Part shown: positions 26,798-35,763 of the stretch, one piece after another
How the letters are laid out: the number at the start of each line of letters is the position of its first letter
How positions within the stretch are numbered: the first letter of the stretch is position 1
From: Bacteriovoracaceae bacterium UBA3083
GTDB taxonomy: Bacteria > Bdellovibrionota > Bacteriovoracia > Bacteriovoracales > Bacteriovoracaceae
Direction: 5' to 3'
DNA: 64,000 nucleotides
NCBI GenBank assembly: GCA_002366565.1
Contig: DFBJ01000008.1
Location: forward strand, 1-64,000
Notes under the pieces: model-generated
What the model saw: only the letters and a program-made list of their open reading frames with translations
What the model was told of the DNA's origin: nothing
Database searches by the model: none
Translations under genes and position numbers: made by a program

Positions 26798-27505
26798 ATG
26801 AATAAAATTAAAAACCATAACTCTAATCTAGAGGCCATTATACTTGCCGGAGGGCTTGGTACAAGACTCGCTTCAAAGCTAAATGGCACCCCGAAGTGTC
26901 TAGCATCAATAAACAATAAACCTTTTATTGACAGAATACTCAACCAATTAGAGTCCAATAATATAACAAATATATGCTTTGCTACAGGCCATTTAAGCAA
27001 TCAAATAGAAGAGTACATTCTTAATAAAAAGCATTTCAATATAAAAACTAGAATCTCAAAAGAAAATGAACCTCTTGGTACTGGAGGTGCATTAAAATTA
27101 GCAATAAAAAGTTCAACAAAAGAAAACTTCATCGTATTGAACGGCGATACTTTCTTTGACATTAACTTGGAAGAAGTCATTACAAACAAAGAGAACAGTT
27201 CAGTAATTGTTACAGCAAAATTAGAAAAAAGCTGCCGTTACGGAATTGTAAAATATGGACCACAAAATAGAATTATATCTTTTGTTGAAAAATCAGAAGA
27301 ATCTCATGTAGATGTAAACTCAGGTATATATCTATTTAATAAATCTATATTAAACTACATGCCAAATGATATTTTCTCTTTAGAGAGAGAAACATTTCCA
27401 AAGATGATTCAAAATAAAGCTTTATACGGAGTCAAGCAAGTCGGAAGTTTTATAGATATTGGAACTCCAGAAGATCTAGAATTAGCCAAAAGAATTATTC
27501 CTTAG
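26798..27505 (+). CDS. hddC: HddC-like sugar-1-phosphate nucleotidyltransferase
   Basis: 235 residues. EAIILAGGLGTRLASKLNG (12-30) followed by PKCLASINNKPF is the nucleotidyltransferase signature, VLNGDTFFD the metal site, and VNSGIYLF and SFIDIGTPEDL the sugar-binding strands. It most resembles D-glycero-alpha-D-manno-heptose 1-phosphate guanylyltransferase; a related sugar nucleotidyltransferase is possible. It should act after the HddA-like kinase at 7143. TATAAT at 26784-26789 is only eight bases from the ATG, so the mRNA may be nearly leaderless. The 3' end overlaps the convergent oxygenase gene by 11 bases. Confidence 0.82.
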   Translation: MNKIKNHNSNLEAIILAGGLGTRLASKLNGTPKCLASINNKPFIDRILNQLESNNITNICFATGHLSNQIEEYILNKKHFNIKTRISKENEPLGTGGALKLAIKSSTKENFIVLNGDTFFDINLEEVITNKENSSVIVTAKLEKSCRYGIVKYGPQNRIISFVEKSEESHVDVNSGIYLFNKSILNYMPNDIFSLERETFPKMIQNKALYGVKQVGSFIDIGTPEDLELAKRIIP

Positions 27506-28355
27506 ATTTATCGCTTTCTACTTTATTTGAGAAAATATAATCCAACTTTTTGAGAATATTTACAACAAGATCGTCTTTAAAGCCAATTTTCTTTTTTAAA
27601 TATAAATATGAAATGTAAAAACAATTCACAGAAAAAATTAATGCTCTATTTCTATACCCAGACCCAGGCCTAGAAAAATATCGACTCGGCTTAAATGGAG
27701 CATTCTGCTTAGGAATATAATACCAAATAGTAATTGCTCTTCTAATCTTTCCATCTTCACCTTTAACAGTGGCAACAGAATGTACTAGGTCTTTACAATC
27801 AAATATGACGAGTCTTCCTAACTCAGGAAGTATTTCTTTTGTTTTGACTTTATTCTTCATATCCCAAAATTCGAGATGTCCACCATTCTCATCGCTCCAA
27901 TCCTCATTTAAATATAATAAAAGAGTAAGACGACGTTCGAGGTTAGGATTAAATGGATGACATCCATCATCTAAATGGAGACCTCCAAAACTATTCTTAG
28001 GGATAAATACTAATCCACCAGTCGCAACAGATGAATCTGCGACAATATCTTCGAACCCTGTTATATTTTCAAGAATTTTTATAAATCTTTCAGAAGTTAA
28101 ATCAGAAATAACCGAGGCCGCTTGAGGAGGAATGTCTTCTTCACCTAATGTTTCATAAGAGCGAGTACTTAAGAAACTATAAAGCTTCATTCTATCTATT
28201 AAAGTTGGATCTTCAACAGTATCTATAAGTTCTCTTCTTTCCTTAGAGTCTATCAAAATATCATCTAGGCAAAAATGAGGCTGAGGCGACTTTAAATAAG
28301 ACAGCTTAAGCTTTTCAATATTTTCATCTATTTTATTAAAATTTACTAAACCCAA
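27495..28355 (-). CDS. 2OG-Fe(II) oxygenase, prolyl-4-hydroxylase-like
   Basis: 286 residues. The double-stranded beta-helix shows GGLHLDDGCHPF (HxD), LLLYLNEDWSDENGGHLEFW, the distal His in CKDLVHSVATV and the 2OG-binding Arg in RRAITIWYYIP. This is the P4H-like class that can hydroxylate protein side chains or small molecules, distinct from the two other oxygenases near 15-16 kb. The start is TTG with a strong AGGAG seven bases upstream, right at the stop of the radical SAM gene, so the pair is coupled. Confidence 0.85.
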   Translation of the reverse strand: MGLVNFNKIDENIEKLKLSYLKSPQPHFCLDDILIDSKERRELIDTVEDPTLIDRMKLYSFLSTRSYETLGEEDIPPQAASVISDLTSERFIKILENITGFEDIVADSSVATGGLVFIPKNSFGGLHLDDGCHPFNPNLERRLTLLLYLNEDWSDENGGHLEFWDMKNKVKTKEILPELGRLVIFDCKDLVHSVATVKGEDGKIRRAITIWYYIPKQNAPFKPSRYFSRPGSGYRNRALIFSVNCFYISYLYLKKKIGFKDDLVVNILKKLDYIFSNKVESDKSKE

Positions 28356-28364
28356 AACAAGCTC

Positions 28365-29828
28365 CTACATTTTTTGTAAAAATAAACGAAACCTTTCAAA
28401 TGCTTGAGTAGGCAACTTCTTATCAAATTCATCGTCTCTAAAAACAAGTAAACCTAAAAATTTAATAAGGTTAATAGTTAATAATTTCAAACTTGGAAAA
28501 GTAGTTATAATTTTATAAATTCTCCAAATATTCAAATAAAATAACATATTAGTTATAAACATAATGATCATTAAAGATCTATTTGAGATCTGTGAGTAAT
28601 TATGGTCGAGACTCTTATGAGGAGCATCGAGATCACCCTTTAAATCTTCTATCTCTTCTCTAAGTTCCGTTTTTTCAAATGGTATTGGCTGAGAGATATA
28701 AGCAACACAAAGAGGAGAGCGAACAATATACCAACATGTCCTAAGAATCTCTTTAAGAGACTCATTTGGAAAACCAATCATAAAGAATCCTATAGTAAAG
28801 ATCCCTTCTCTAGTTGCAATATCAATATTCTTTGTGATCTTTTTAATTCTTAGATTTTTCTTTGTAACCTTTTGAATTCTTCTATTATTACTTTCAATTG
28901 CAAAAGACATACTCTTACAGCCGGCCTTCTTCATTAGAATAAGTTCATCTTCAAAGAACAAGTCACCTCGAACACCATTTGGAAAATGCCATACGATATT
29001 CAATTCTTTTTCTATAACTAGTTTGCAAAATTTTCGAACTCGATTATGATCAAAATTCCATATATCATCGACAAATTCAAAATCTCGGATTCCATATTTT
29101 TCGATAAGTAATTCAATTTGAGCAACCATTCTCTCAGCACTCATTCCGCGAAAAGTTTTACCAAATATATCATGACAATATGTACAGTGATATGGACAAG
29201 CACGAGACGAGAATAAAGTCATATAAGGCCGTATTCCCATTTCAGACATTGAAGTTCGACTATTATAGAATTCTAAATCAATTAAGTCATAGGCAGGGTC
29301 AGGAAGTTGATCTAAGTCTTGTATATACTCACGCTGAGGATTCTTAATAACTTCTCCAGACTGATCTCTTTCAAAGGTTCCATCTATTCCTTTAAGTATT
29401 TCTTTATTTGAAACCTTTTGAACAATATCTAAAATTGTTAACTCACCTTCTCCATAGATCGAGATATCAACATCTTCACAATTAAGACTTTCGGCTTCAA
29501 CGGAATTAACATATGGACCACCAGTAACGACAATAGAATGAGGAAGAATTGTTTTGCAAACTTTAGCAATTCTCATCATTTCTTTTGAGGTAAAATTCAT
29601 ACAGCTTATAGCTATTACTTTTGGTGAATGTGATTTTAAAATTTCGTATAGGGTGTCATCCGAGGGACTAGCATTTCGATCTAATATTTTCACATTAGAG
29701 AAGCCATTCTCTCTAACATAAGAAGCAAGAGACATAACTCCCAGAGGATGAGAGATACTATTGAGCTTAGACATTCGAGAGTATGGAGATGTATTAATAA
29801 ATAGTACACTTAAGTTACTGTTTTTCAT
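28365..29828 (-). CDS. B12-binding-type radical SAM protein
   Basis: 487 residues from the ATG at 29828 (AAGGACG eleven bases upstream; an in-frame ATG 57 bases earlier looks like untranslated leader). The N-terminal cobalamin-binding-like region (SVLFINTSPYS, VVTGGPYVNSV, IYGEGEL) precedes C211-x3-C215-x2-C218 (CPYHCTYC). The C-terminal 90 residues contain two hydrophobic stretches (IMFITNMLFYLNIW and KLLTINLIKFLGLLVF), suggesting membrane association. It is coupled to the P4H-like oxygenase. Substrate unknown. Confidence 0.86.
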   Translation of the reverse strand: MKNSNLSVLFINTSPYSRMSKLNSISHPLGVMSLASYVRENGFSNVKILDRNASPSDDTLYEILKSHSPKVIAISCMNFTSKEMMRIAKVCKTILPHSIVVTGGPYVNSVEAESLNCEDVDISIYGEGELTILDIVQKVSNKEILKGIDGTFERDQSGEVIKNPQREYIQDLDQLPDPAYDLIDLEFYNSRTSMSEMGIRPYMTLFSSRACPYHCTYCHDIFGKTFRGMSAERMVAQIELLIEKYGIRDFEFVDDIWNFDHNRVRKFCKLVIEKELNIVWHFPNGVRGDLFFEDELILMKKAGCKSMSFAIESNNRRIQKVTKKNLRIKKITKNIDIATREGIFTIGFFMIGFPNESLKEILRTCWYIVRSPLCVAYISQPIPFEKTELREEIEDLKGDLDAPHKSLDHNYSQISNRSLMIIMFITNMLFYLNIWRIYKIITTFPSLKLLTINLIKFLGLLVFRDDEFDKKLPTQAFERFRLFLQKM

Positions 29829-29948
29829 AAATTTAATACGTCCTTCGTAACTGATTATACTATAGATTATAAAATTCCAAAACATTTAAAAGATTGTCCT
29901 AAACAGTATAGAAAATCCTTATTTATTTACCAAGTATAGCTTATATTA

Positions 29949-29967
29949 GGTTAGTAAATATCTAACC
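29949..29967. promoter_or_regulatory. Inverted repeat GGTTAG-N7-CTAACC upstream of a GT2 gene
   Basis: A perfect 6-bp stem with 7-base loop lies 18 bases before the ATG at 29986, in the 157-bp gap between divergent genes. There is no T-run in either direction. It may be an operator or leader hairpin; nothing else clear is seen in the gap. Confidence 0.35.
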
Positions 29968-29985
29968 CCCAAGGTTTGTTGGCAC

Positions 29986-30984
29986 ATGAAACAGATTAAA
30001 GAGATTTCAGTAATTATTGCTTCTTACAACCCAAAGGTTGAGATTCTAGGTCAACTGCTTAACTCTCTTCTAAAGCAGACACATTCTATCCATGAAATCA
30101 TTATTGTAGATGACGGTTCAGACAAACCAATTCAATTCGTGGAAGAAAGAGTTAAAATTATAAGATTAAGTGAAAATTTTGGACCAGCATATGCCCGAAA
30201 TATAGGTGTAAATAATGTTAAAACAGAATACACAGCATTCATAGACTCAGATTGTATTCCTAAACAAAACTGGATAGAGCTTCTATTTAATAAGTTTGAT
30301 ACAAATTTATACTCTGGTATAAGTGGTCCATACGGAAATGTTCCAAAAGATCACACATTATTAATGAAGCTTGAGAATACATTTTTTAAGTCACTGCAAC
30401 TTTCCAGGGAACAAACTTATAATTATGCTACTACTGCAAACTGGATTACAAAGACTGACTACATAAGAAAAGCAGGACTTTTTAAAGTTTACCAAAGTGG
30501 AATTACAAGATTTAATAACTACTTCAATGAAGATGGAGAACTTGCAACGAGTATAATTTCTTTAACAAATAAGCCAATTCTTTGGAGCCCCTCAGTTACT
30601 GTTGAACATCACATCTCAGAGCGATTATCTACTTTAGTGAAGAAGCAAGCACAATTAGTAAGAGGTATTCTATTATCGAACTCTCAAAAAGGTAGTAAGG
30701 ATAGTTCTTTTCCAACACTTCGTAAGAAAATACTCGCAACACTTCCTCTCATTAGCTATGTGCTTCTTTTTGTATCTGGAGCAAGCTTCATCTATACATT
30801 CATTATTTTAACTGTCTTAACAAATATTTCATTTCACAAATCTAATCTAAAAGTATTACCGGCTTCTATCATGTTTCATGCACTAATAATTCATCTATGG
30901 GTAGTGGTTGGATTATCAACTGTTACAGAGATATTATTGATCAGATATATCTTTAAGATTGATCCCGTTTATAAGAAAGACTGA
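29986..30984 (+). CDS. GT2-family glycosyltransferase with C-terminal membrane segments
   Basis: 332 residues. SVIIASYNPKVEIL, IIVDDGSD, AYARNIGVN, the metal motif AFIDSDC and NEDGELATSI form a complete GT-A core (about 7-205). Two or three hydrophobic helices follow (LISYVLLFVSGASFIYTFII and IIHLWVVVGLSTV), so it works at the inner-membrane face. It is monocistronic with its own leader. Its last 51 bases overlap the convergent membrane-protein gene, the longest convergent overlap in the window. The acceptor is not predictable. Confidence 0.87.
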   Translation: MKQIKEISVIIASYNPKVEILGQLLNSLLKQTHSIHEIIIVDDGSDKPIQFVEERVKIIRLSENFGPAYARNIGVNNVKTEYTAFIDSDCIPKQNWIELLFNKFDTNLYSGISGPYGNVPKDHTLLMKLENTFFKSLQLSREQTYNYATTANWITKTDYIRKAGLFKVYQSGITRFNNYFNEDGELATSIISLTNKPILWSPSVTVEHHISERLSTLVKKQAQLVRGILLSNSQKGSKDSSFPTLRKKILATLPLISYVLLFVSGASFIYTFIILTVLTNISFHKSNLKVLPASIMFHALIIHLWVVVGLSTVTEILLIRYIFKIDPVYKKD

Positions 30985-31554
30985 TAAAACACCTATCATC
31001 ATTGATATATAACTAAAAATGTGAACAGAATAAACACTTATATTAAACTTGAAATTAATAACAGAAACGAGAGACAAAGAGAATATTACTATTGAAAGTA
31101 AGAATTGTTTCTTAATTGTTTTAAATAATACGAGAACAGGAATACATAAATTCATAAAGACAAAACTGTTTATATTATTCAAAATTAAAAATTGTGTATT
31201 AAGCACTCTAAAAATTTCAAACCCTCTAATATAAGTTGCAAATTCCATACTTAAACTAAAAAATGCCACCGGAATAATTATTAATGACAAGGCCAAGAGT
31301 ATAATCATTGAAGTAAGTAAAATCTCTCTCTTCCCTTTAATCGCTATTAAAGAAAAAAGATAAATGAGACTTAAAAATCTTATAGCATAGCTCAATATAT
31401 AAATATCCTCATAGCCAACTAAGAAAGAGGCATAATGACCGATATGAGCAGGAAACCATTGCCCCATTAATATAATATTTATGAAGTTCGGTAAAAAGAA
31501 AAAAAGAATAGCTAACACAAAGCTAAAATACTTATTCTTCAATTCCTGCTCCAC
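30934..31554 (-). CDS. Small multi-pass membrane protein, twin B
   Basis: 206 residues with about six hydrophobic helices. It is a diverged duplicate of the gene upstream (31532): GQWFPAHIGHYASFLVGYED aligns with GDIFAPNIQTLFNYLLGNEF, and both have FF-S and an (I/L)(F/Y)R(V/I)L segment at matching places. I recognise no family. The start is GTG inside the end of twin A (23-base overlap), so it is translated by coupling. It is the last gene of the six-gene operon starting at 38147. A membrane transport or anchoring role is only a guess. Confidence 0.7.
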   Translation of the reverse strand: MEQELKNKYFSFVLAILFFFLPNFINIILMGQWFPAHIGHYASFLVGYEDIYILSYAIRFLSLIYLFSLIAIKGKREILLTSMIILLALSLIIIPVAFFSLSMEFATYIRGFEIFRVLNTQFLILNNINSFVFMNLCIPVLVLFKTIKKQFLLSIVIFSLSLVSVINFKFNISVYSVHIFSYISMMIGVLSVFLINGINLKDISDQ

Positions 31555-32233
31555 TGTTCTCGATAGTGCACAAAAAAAGAATTAGAGGAAACATCAACTG
31601 ATATATTGTATACCCCAGATAAAAAATTACATCCTCAATAAATTCTCCTTCAGGGAGAAGCATTGTTATGAAAGGAATTAAAATCAAACAAGCTGATAAG
31701 AATATAGATATTCTTTTAATTAATAATTTTTTATTTGATATATGAAAACTAACATAGAGACACAAAGTAGCAAGAGAGAAAGTTACTAAAAACTCTTCTA
31801 TTATTTCATCTTTTAAAAAGGTCACGACTTTATAATTAGCTATCAATATTCTATATAGCTCATCACCACCAGCTAAATTACTAAAAAACAAACTAAATTG
31901 ATAATTTGAAAATGGTATTAATACATCACTAAGGATTAATAAAAAAAATAGTCCACTATTAAGGTAGGAGATAAAAGTTGTACAACTATCATTGCTCCGG
32001 TTCTTTATATAGCGATCAATGAAACTTACGAAAAGTATTAATCCAAAAAACTTAAAAAACAGAACAGCAAAGTAATAGAATTCATTTCCTAGTAAATAAT
32101 TAAATAGTGTTTGTATATTAGGTGCAAAAATATCACCAACGATAATAAACATAAATAAGTTCATACTTATTGTTGCTAAAAACACAGTAGCAATAATTAA
32201 CTTTACCTTATGTTTATCTAGAGAATTTTTCAA
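31532..32233 (-). CDS. Small multi-pass membrane protein, twin A
   Basis: 233 residues, about six hydrophobic helices with short charged loops, related to the next gene (twin B). No family recognised. It starts with TTG that overlaps the deacetylase stop (TTGA, 4 bases); AAGGGG lies eight bases before it, supporting that start. Two related small membrane proteins made together suggest a heterodimer, as in small flippases, but no sequence motif supports that. Confidence 0.7.
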   Translation of the reverse strand: MKNSLDKHKVKLIIATVFLATISMNLFMFIIVGDIFAPNIQTLFNYLLGNEFYYFAVLFFKFFGLILFVSFIDRYIKNRSNDSCTTFISYLNSGLFFLLILSDVLIPFSNYQFSLFFSNLAGGDELYRILIANYKVVTFLKDEIIEEFLVTFSLATLCLYVSFHISNKKLLIKRISIFLSACLILIPFITMLLPEGEFIEDVIFYLGYTIYQLMFPLILFLCTIENSGAGIEE

Positions 32234-32976
32234 AGAGCGATCCCCTTGTTGTCATGATAGTCACAACATCTAATATATTTTACTTTTTTTGAATGCATCT
32301 CTATAAATCGTCTTAAAATATCAAAAGCTTTTTCTCCACTATTGATTGATAATATCCTTCCAAGTAATGACGTATCATTTTCTTTTTTAAATTCATGTAA
32401 GTGCATGAACATAGCACCAGATCCTATAGGAATATACTTTAAAACTGGACTCAATAAACGAATATAAGTAAGGGAAAGGGGTAAAACGTATAAAAAATTA
32501 GATACAGGTACTGTAAATTTATTTCTTATCAACATTGTGCTTAAAATATTTTTATAAGATGGCCATATACTGCCATTAGAAGAGTTATATAAAATTTCAT
32601 TTTTTTTGAGAACATTATCTATTTCTTTATGACTAGATAAATATGGTGACCTATACCCTAAAATATTTTCTCCAGTTATAGACTCTAATATCTTCTTTGA
32701 TGTCTCTATATCTTTTTCTAGCTCTTTTTCAGATAGAAATGAGTTTCTCCTGTGATTATGTCCATGTGAACCAACCTCATGTCCCTTTTCAAAAATCATC
32801 TTTATGTCGGAAGAAGTTAGTCCAGAACCTAAAGTCTCCGTACTGACAAAGAAAGTTGCTTTGACATTATATTCATCTAATAGCTCAAGTAGTTTTTTTA
32901 ATTCATAGTGCGAAGAGAAGGTATTACCTCTACCCCAATCAACTTCTAAATCAATACTTAAACATATTCTCTTCAT
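32230..32976 (-). CDS. Polysaccharide deacetylase (NodB-homology domain)
   Basis: 248 residues, carbohydrate esterase 4-type. ICLSIDLEVDW (4-14) supplies the catalytic acidic residues, GSHGHNHRRN (69-78) the metal histidines H71 and H75, and GYRSPYLS the Arg motif. No signal peptide, so it acts in the cytoplasm, more like ArnD/PuuE-type deacetylases than like cell-wall deacetylases. The ATG overlaps the preceding stop by one base, with AAGG seven bases upstream. In this operon it likely deacylates an aminosugar or lipid-linked sugar. Confidence 0.87.
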   Translation of the reverse strand: MKRICLSIDLEVDWGRGNTFSSHYELKKLLELLDEYNVKATFFVSTETLGSGLTSSDIKMIFEKGHEVGSHGHNHRRNSFLSEKELEKDIETSKKILESITGENILGYRSPYLSSHKEIDNVLKKNEILYNSSNGSIWPSYKNILSTMLIRNKFTVPVSNFLYVLPLSLTYIRLLSPVLKYIPIGSGAMFMHLHEFKKENDTSLLGRILSINSGEKAFDILRRFIEMHSKKVKYIRCCDYHDNKGIAL

Positions 32977-34382
32977 TAAAATACCTTATTCTTAATGAAT
33001 TTAGATATTAATGTAACTGAGTTCTTTTGAAGAACAGTGTTAATAGACTCTATTACAAGTTTTATATTTTCATCAGTTACAATATAAGGAAAAGAAATAA
33101 CAAGAGGTACCGACCTATGTGTATCTAGACTCAATAAAATATTATGATTAAGAAAGAGTTCATTCATCACAGAGCTCAAATATAGTTTTTTAATAAAGGC
33201 CTTATCTTTTGTAAGCTTAACAGGTAGTAAGGATAATGCACTTTGAAGATTACTATATAAATCCTCTTTTAATACAATTGCGAACATTGAGCCATTGGAA
33301 CGAATTTCAGAAACTTTATCTTCGTTTTGCTCTCTGAGTTTTTCAAGCTCAAAGTTTGCAAGGCTCTCAATCTCCCTAACTCTTTCTAAGTAATTATTCT
33401 CAACGATTATATTTATGGCCTCGATAGCAGTGACACACTCTTCCCCCATCCCTTGATAGGTCGTTGAATGAAGGTATGCATCATTCATATTTTCATAGGC
33501 TTTTTTAAAAATAGAAGTATCTGCCAAAAAACATGATATTGACGCTTTTCCGCCTCCAAGAGTTTTAGAAATTGTTACTATGTCGGGAATGATTTCAGAT
33601 TTCTCAAATGCGTAGAAGTTTCCTGTTTTTCCCATTCCTGTATAAATTTCATCACATATTAGTACTATTTTATACTTATCACATATATCTCTAACCTTAC
33701 GTAAGAACGTATTTGATAACTGCAACATACTACTTGCGCTAACAGGCTCAATCATAATGGCATAGATATCGTCTGGAGATTTTTTCACTAACTCTATTAC
33801 AGACTCAATATCTCCATATATATACTTTTCAATTCCGCTAATTGTAGGGAAAGAAAAATCTTTGTGCATTCGACTTGTTAAGCCTCCAGAACCAAGTAAA
33901 TTACCATGGAAAGCAATATCAGAAACAAGGACCTTACTCCTCTTTCCTTCATGATACTTATATGCAAGCTTAAGAGCACCTTCTACTGACTCAGATCCAG
34001 AATTGCAAAAAAAACATTTTGATAATTTTCCTGGCGAGATTTTTGCTAAGTTATGAGCAAGTCCAGCTTGGTAACGAGAAAGAAGAAGCTTCTGAAGCTC
34101 TACACTTTTATTTTCGCAAAACTTTTTTCGAATATTTAAAATTCTTTCATTATTATGCCCGAGTCCCATGACTCCTGCAGAGACAGTCGCATCAAAAATC
34201 TTTCTTCCATCCTCAGTCGTTAAATACTCACCAGAGGCTGAATTGAGTAGGGTTCTTCCAAAAGAAAAAGTTTTTAAGATATCAACCTGAGCACTATTTA
34301 TATGATCTACATATATCTTTTGAACATCTTCAATCTTAAGTTTTTCTATCGATTCGAAAGAAAGCAGATTATTCTTCAGCAT
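32976..34382 (-). CDS. Class III aminotransferase (glutamate-1-semialdehyde-aminomutase-like)
   Basis: 468 residues from the ATG at 34382 (AAGGTG just upstream; the earlier GTG two codons back is less likely). CNSGSESVEGALKLA binds the cofactor phosphate, ICDEIYTGMGKTG holds the PLP Asp, and ISKTLGGGK carries the Schiff-base Lys (about 273). Class III enzymes transfer amino groups to terminal aldehydes or ketones, unlike the DegT class used on sugar nucleotides elsewhere in this locus. It overlaps the upstream FAD gene by 14 bases. With the GMC oxidase in the same operon it suggests an oxidise-then-aminate route. Confidence 0.87.
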   Translation of the reverse strand: MLKNNLLSFESIEKLKIEDVQKIYVDHINSAQVDILKTFSFGRTLLNSASGEYLTTEDGRKIFDATVSAGVMGLGHNNERILNIRKKFCENKSVELQKLLLSRYQAGLAHNLAKISPGKLSKCFFCNSGSESVEGALKLAYKYHEGKRSKVLVSDIAFHGNLLGSGGLTSRMHKDFSFPTISGIEKYIYGDIESVIELVKKSPDDIYAIMIEPVSASSMLQLSNTFLRKVRDICDKYKIVLICDEIYTGMGKTGNFYAFEKSEIIPDIVTISKTLGGGKASISCFLADTSIFKKAYENMNDAYLHSTTYQGMGEECVTAIEAINIIVENNYLERVREIESLANFELEKLREQNEDKVSEIRSNGSMFAIVLKEDLYSNLQSALSLLPVKLTKDKAFIKKLYLSSVMNELFLNHNILLSLDTHRSVPLVISFPYIVTDENIKLVIESINTVLQKNSVTLISKFIKNKVF

Positions 34383-35763
34383 ATACACCTTCTAATAATA
34401 CATCTTTGGAATTAAACTCTTTATTTGAAGTTAGTGCTCTTGCGAGCTCTTTCCCCATTAATATATAAAAGTCTGTAGAAGTATATTTAAAAGAAGCACT
34501 CCTACCGATATTGTAAAAGTTATCAAATCTAGAAAAGTAATCATTAATAATTTTCAAGTTATCTTTGTATCCATTTGTATATATAGGATAGGCTTTCTCA
34601 ACCTTTATGACCTTCCCCTCTATAATCTCTTCAGTCTTAAAAAGCTTCAATTTAGAAGTTAATTCACTATAAACAATTTCTAGAATCTCATCTTCCGACT
34701 TATTCCAAATCCCTTTACCTTTAAATGCAAAAATTTCAATTACTACAGAAGTCTTATCTTCTGGCGAAAGATCTTTTGACCAGTTCTTTGGTTCATGCAA
34801 ACGAGCGATAACCTCATCTTCACCAGGGAAATAGATCCATAAGTTATCAGTTAAAATTTCTCTATCTAGCTTAACATGAGCAATAATTAAGTCCCTATAA
34901 ACTAATCTCTTTGAAGCCTCTATAACTTCTTTAGGAGCTGAGGGTTCAAAAGTAGTAACTATCGCTTCGAAATCAACAGTATTGACTATGTTTTGAACAT
35001 CAAGCACTGAATTATCACTTAACTCTACCGACCTTATCTTATTATCAGAGTGAATAATTTTAGTTACTACAGTGTTTTTAATTATTTTATCTTCTGATTT
35101 TATTCTTTGTTCAAAAGCAACAGGGATCATACCAAATCCAAAACGTGGATATAGAAATGTTTTAACAAGACTTGCTTCATTCTTATATTTAAAAACAATA
35201 TCTTTAATGGCCTTCCATAAAGTTAAAGTTCTTATTCTTTCTGCTGCAAAGTCTGCAGTTAATTCATTGCACTTTAGACCCCATACTTTCTCAGAATATC
35301 CTTTGAAAAAAGTCTTATATAAAATCTTTCCAAATTGTTTCGATACCCAATCTTCAAAAGTAATAACTTTTACTTTTCGTTTAAATGTTTTTGTATAAAA
35401 ATAACCTGAAAGTACAACAAATATATAAGGAAAACTGAAAGCTCTGAGTGAATTTAATAATTGAAGTGGATAATTAACAAACTTGTTATTAACATAGATT
35501 GAACTTTTTCGACCGACTTTAAGAAGATCATCACCTAAGAGTTCACGTATATCATTTTCTAGCTCTACATTCTTTGTATAGAATCTATGCCCGCCAATAT
35601 CATAATAAAAACCATTATCATCAATTGTTTTACAGTTTCCGCCTATCGCTCCACTTTTCTCGATTAAAGTATTCTTCAAAGTTGAATTTTTCAGATAATA
35701 AGAAAGAGAAAGACCCGAAACTCCTGCTCCAATTATTAAATTATCTGTTGAATCAACTTTCAA
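34369..35763 (-). CDS. FAD-dependent amine-oxidase/UDP-galactopyranose-mutase-like oxidoreductase
   Basis: 464 residues. NLIIGAGVSGLSLSYYL (8-24) is the dinucleotide-binding motif; YYDIGGHRFYTK follows at about 53-64, a hallmark of the NAD(P)/FAD-dependent group found in polysaccharide loci. FFKGYSEKVWGLKCNEL and the C-terminal NIGRSASFKYTSTD complete the fold. Reaction unknown; oxidation or ring isomerisation of a sugar is possible. Start TTG overlaps the stop of the fusion gene (TTGA), with AAGGA nine bases upstream. Confidence 0.84.
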   Translation of the reverse strand: MKVDSTDNLIIGAGVSGLSLSYYLKNSTLKNTLIEKSGAIGGNCKTIDDNGFYYDIGGHRFYTKNVELENDIRELLGDDLLKVGRKSSIYVNNKFVNYPLQLLNSLRAFSFPYIFVVLSGYFYTKTFKRKVKVITFEDWVSKQFGKILYKTFFKGYSEKVWGLKCNELTADFAAERIRTLTLWKAIKDIVFKYKNEASLVKTFLYPRFGFGMIPVAFEQRIKSEDKIIKNTVVTKIIHSDNKIRSVELSDNSVLDVQNIVNTVDFEAIVTTFEPSAPKEVIEASKRLVYRDLIIAHVKLDREILTDNLWIYFPGEDEVIARLHEPKNWSKDLSPEDKTSVVIEIFAFKGKGIWNKSEDEILEIVYSELTSKLKLFKTEEIIEGKVIKVEKAYPIYTNGYKDNLKIINDYFSRFDNFYNIGRSASFKYTSTDFYILMGKELARALTSNKEFNSKDVLLEGVYAEE

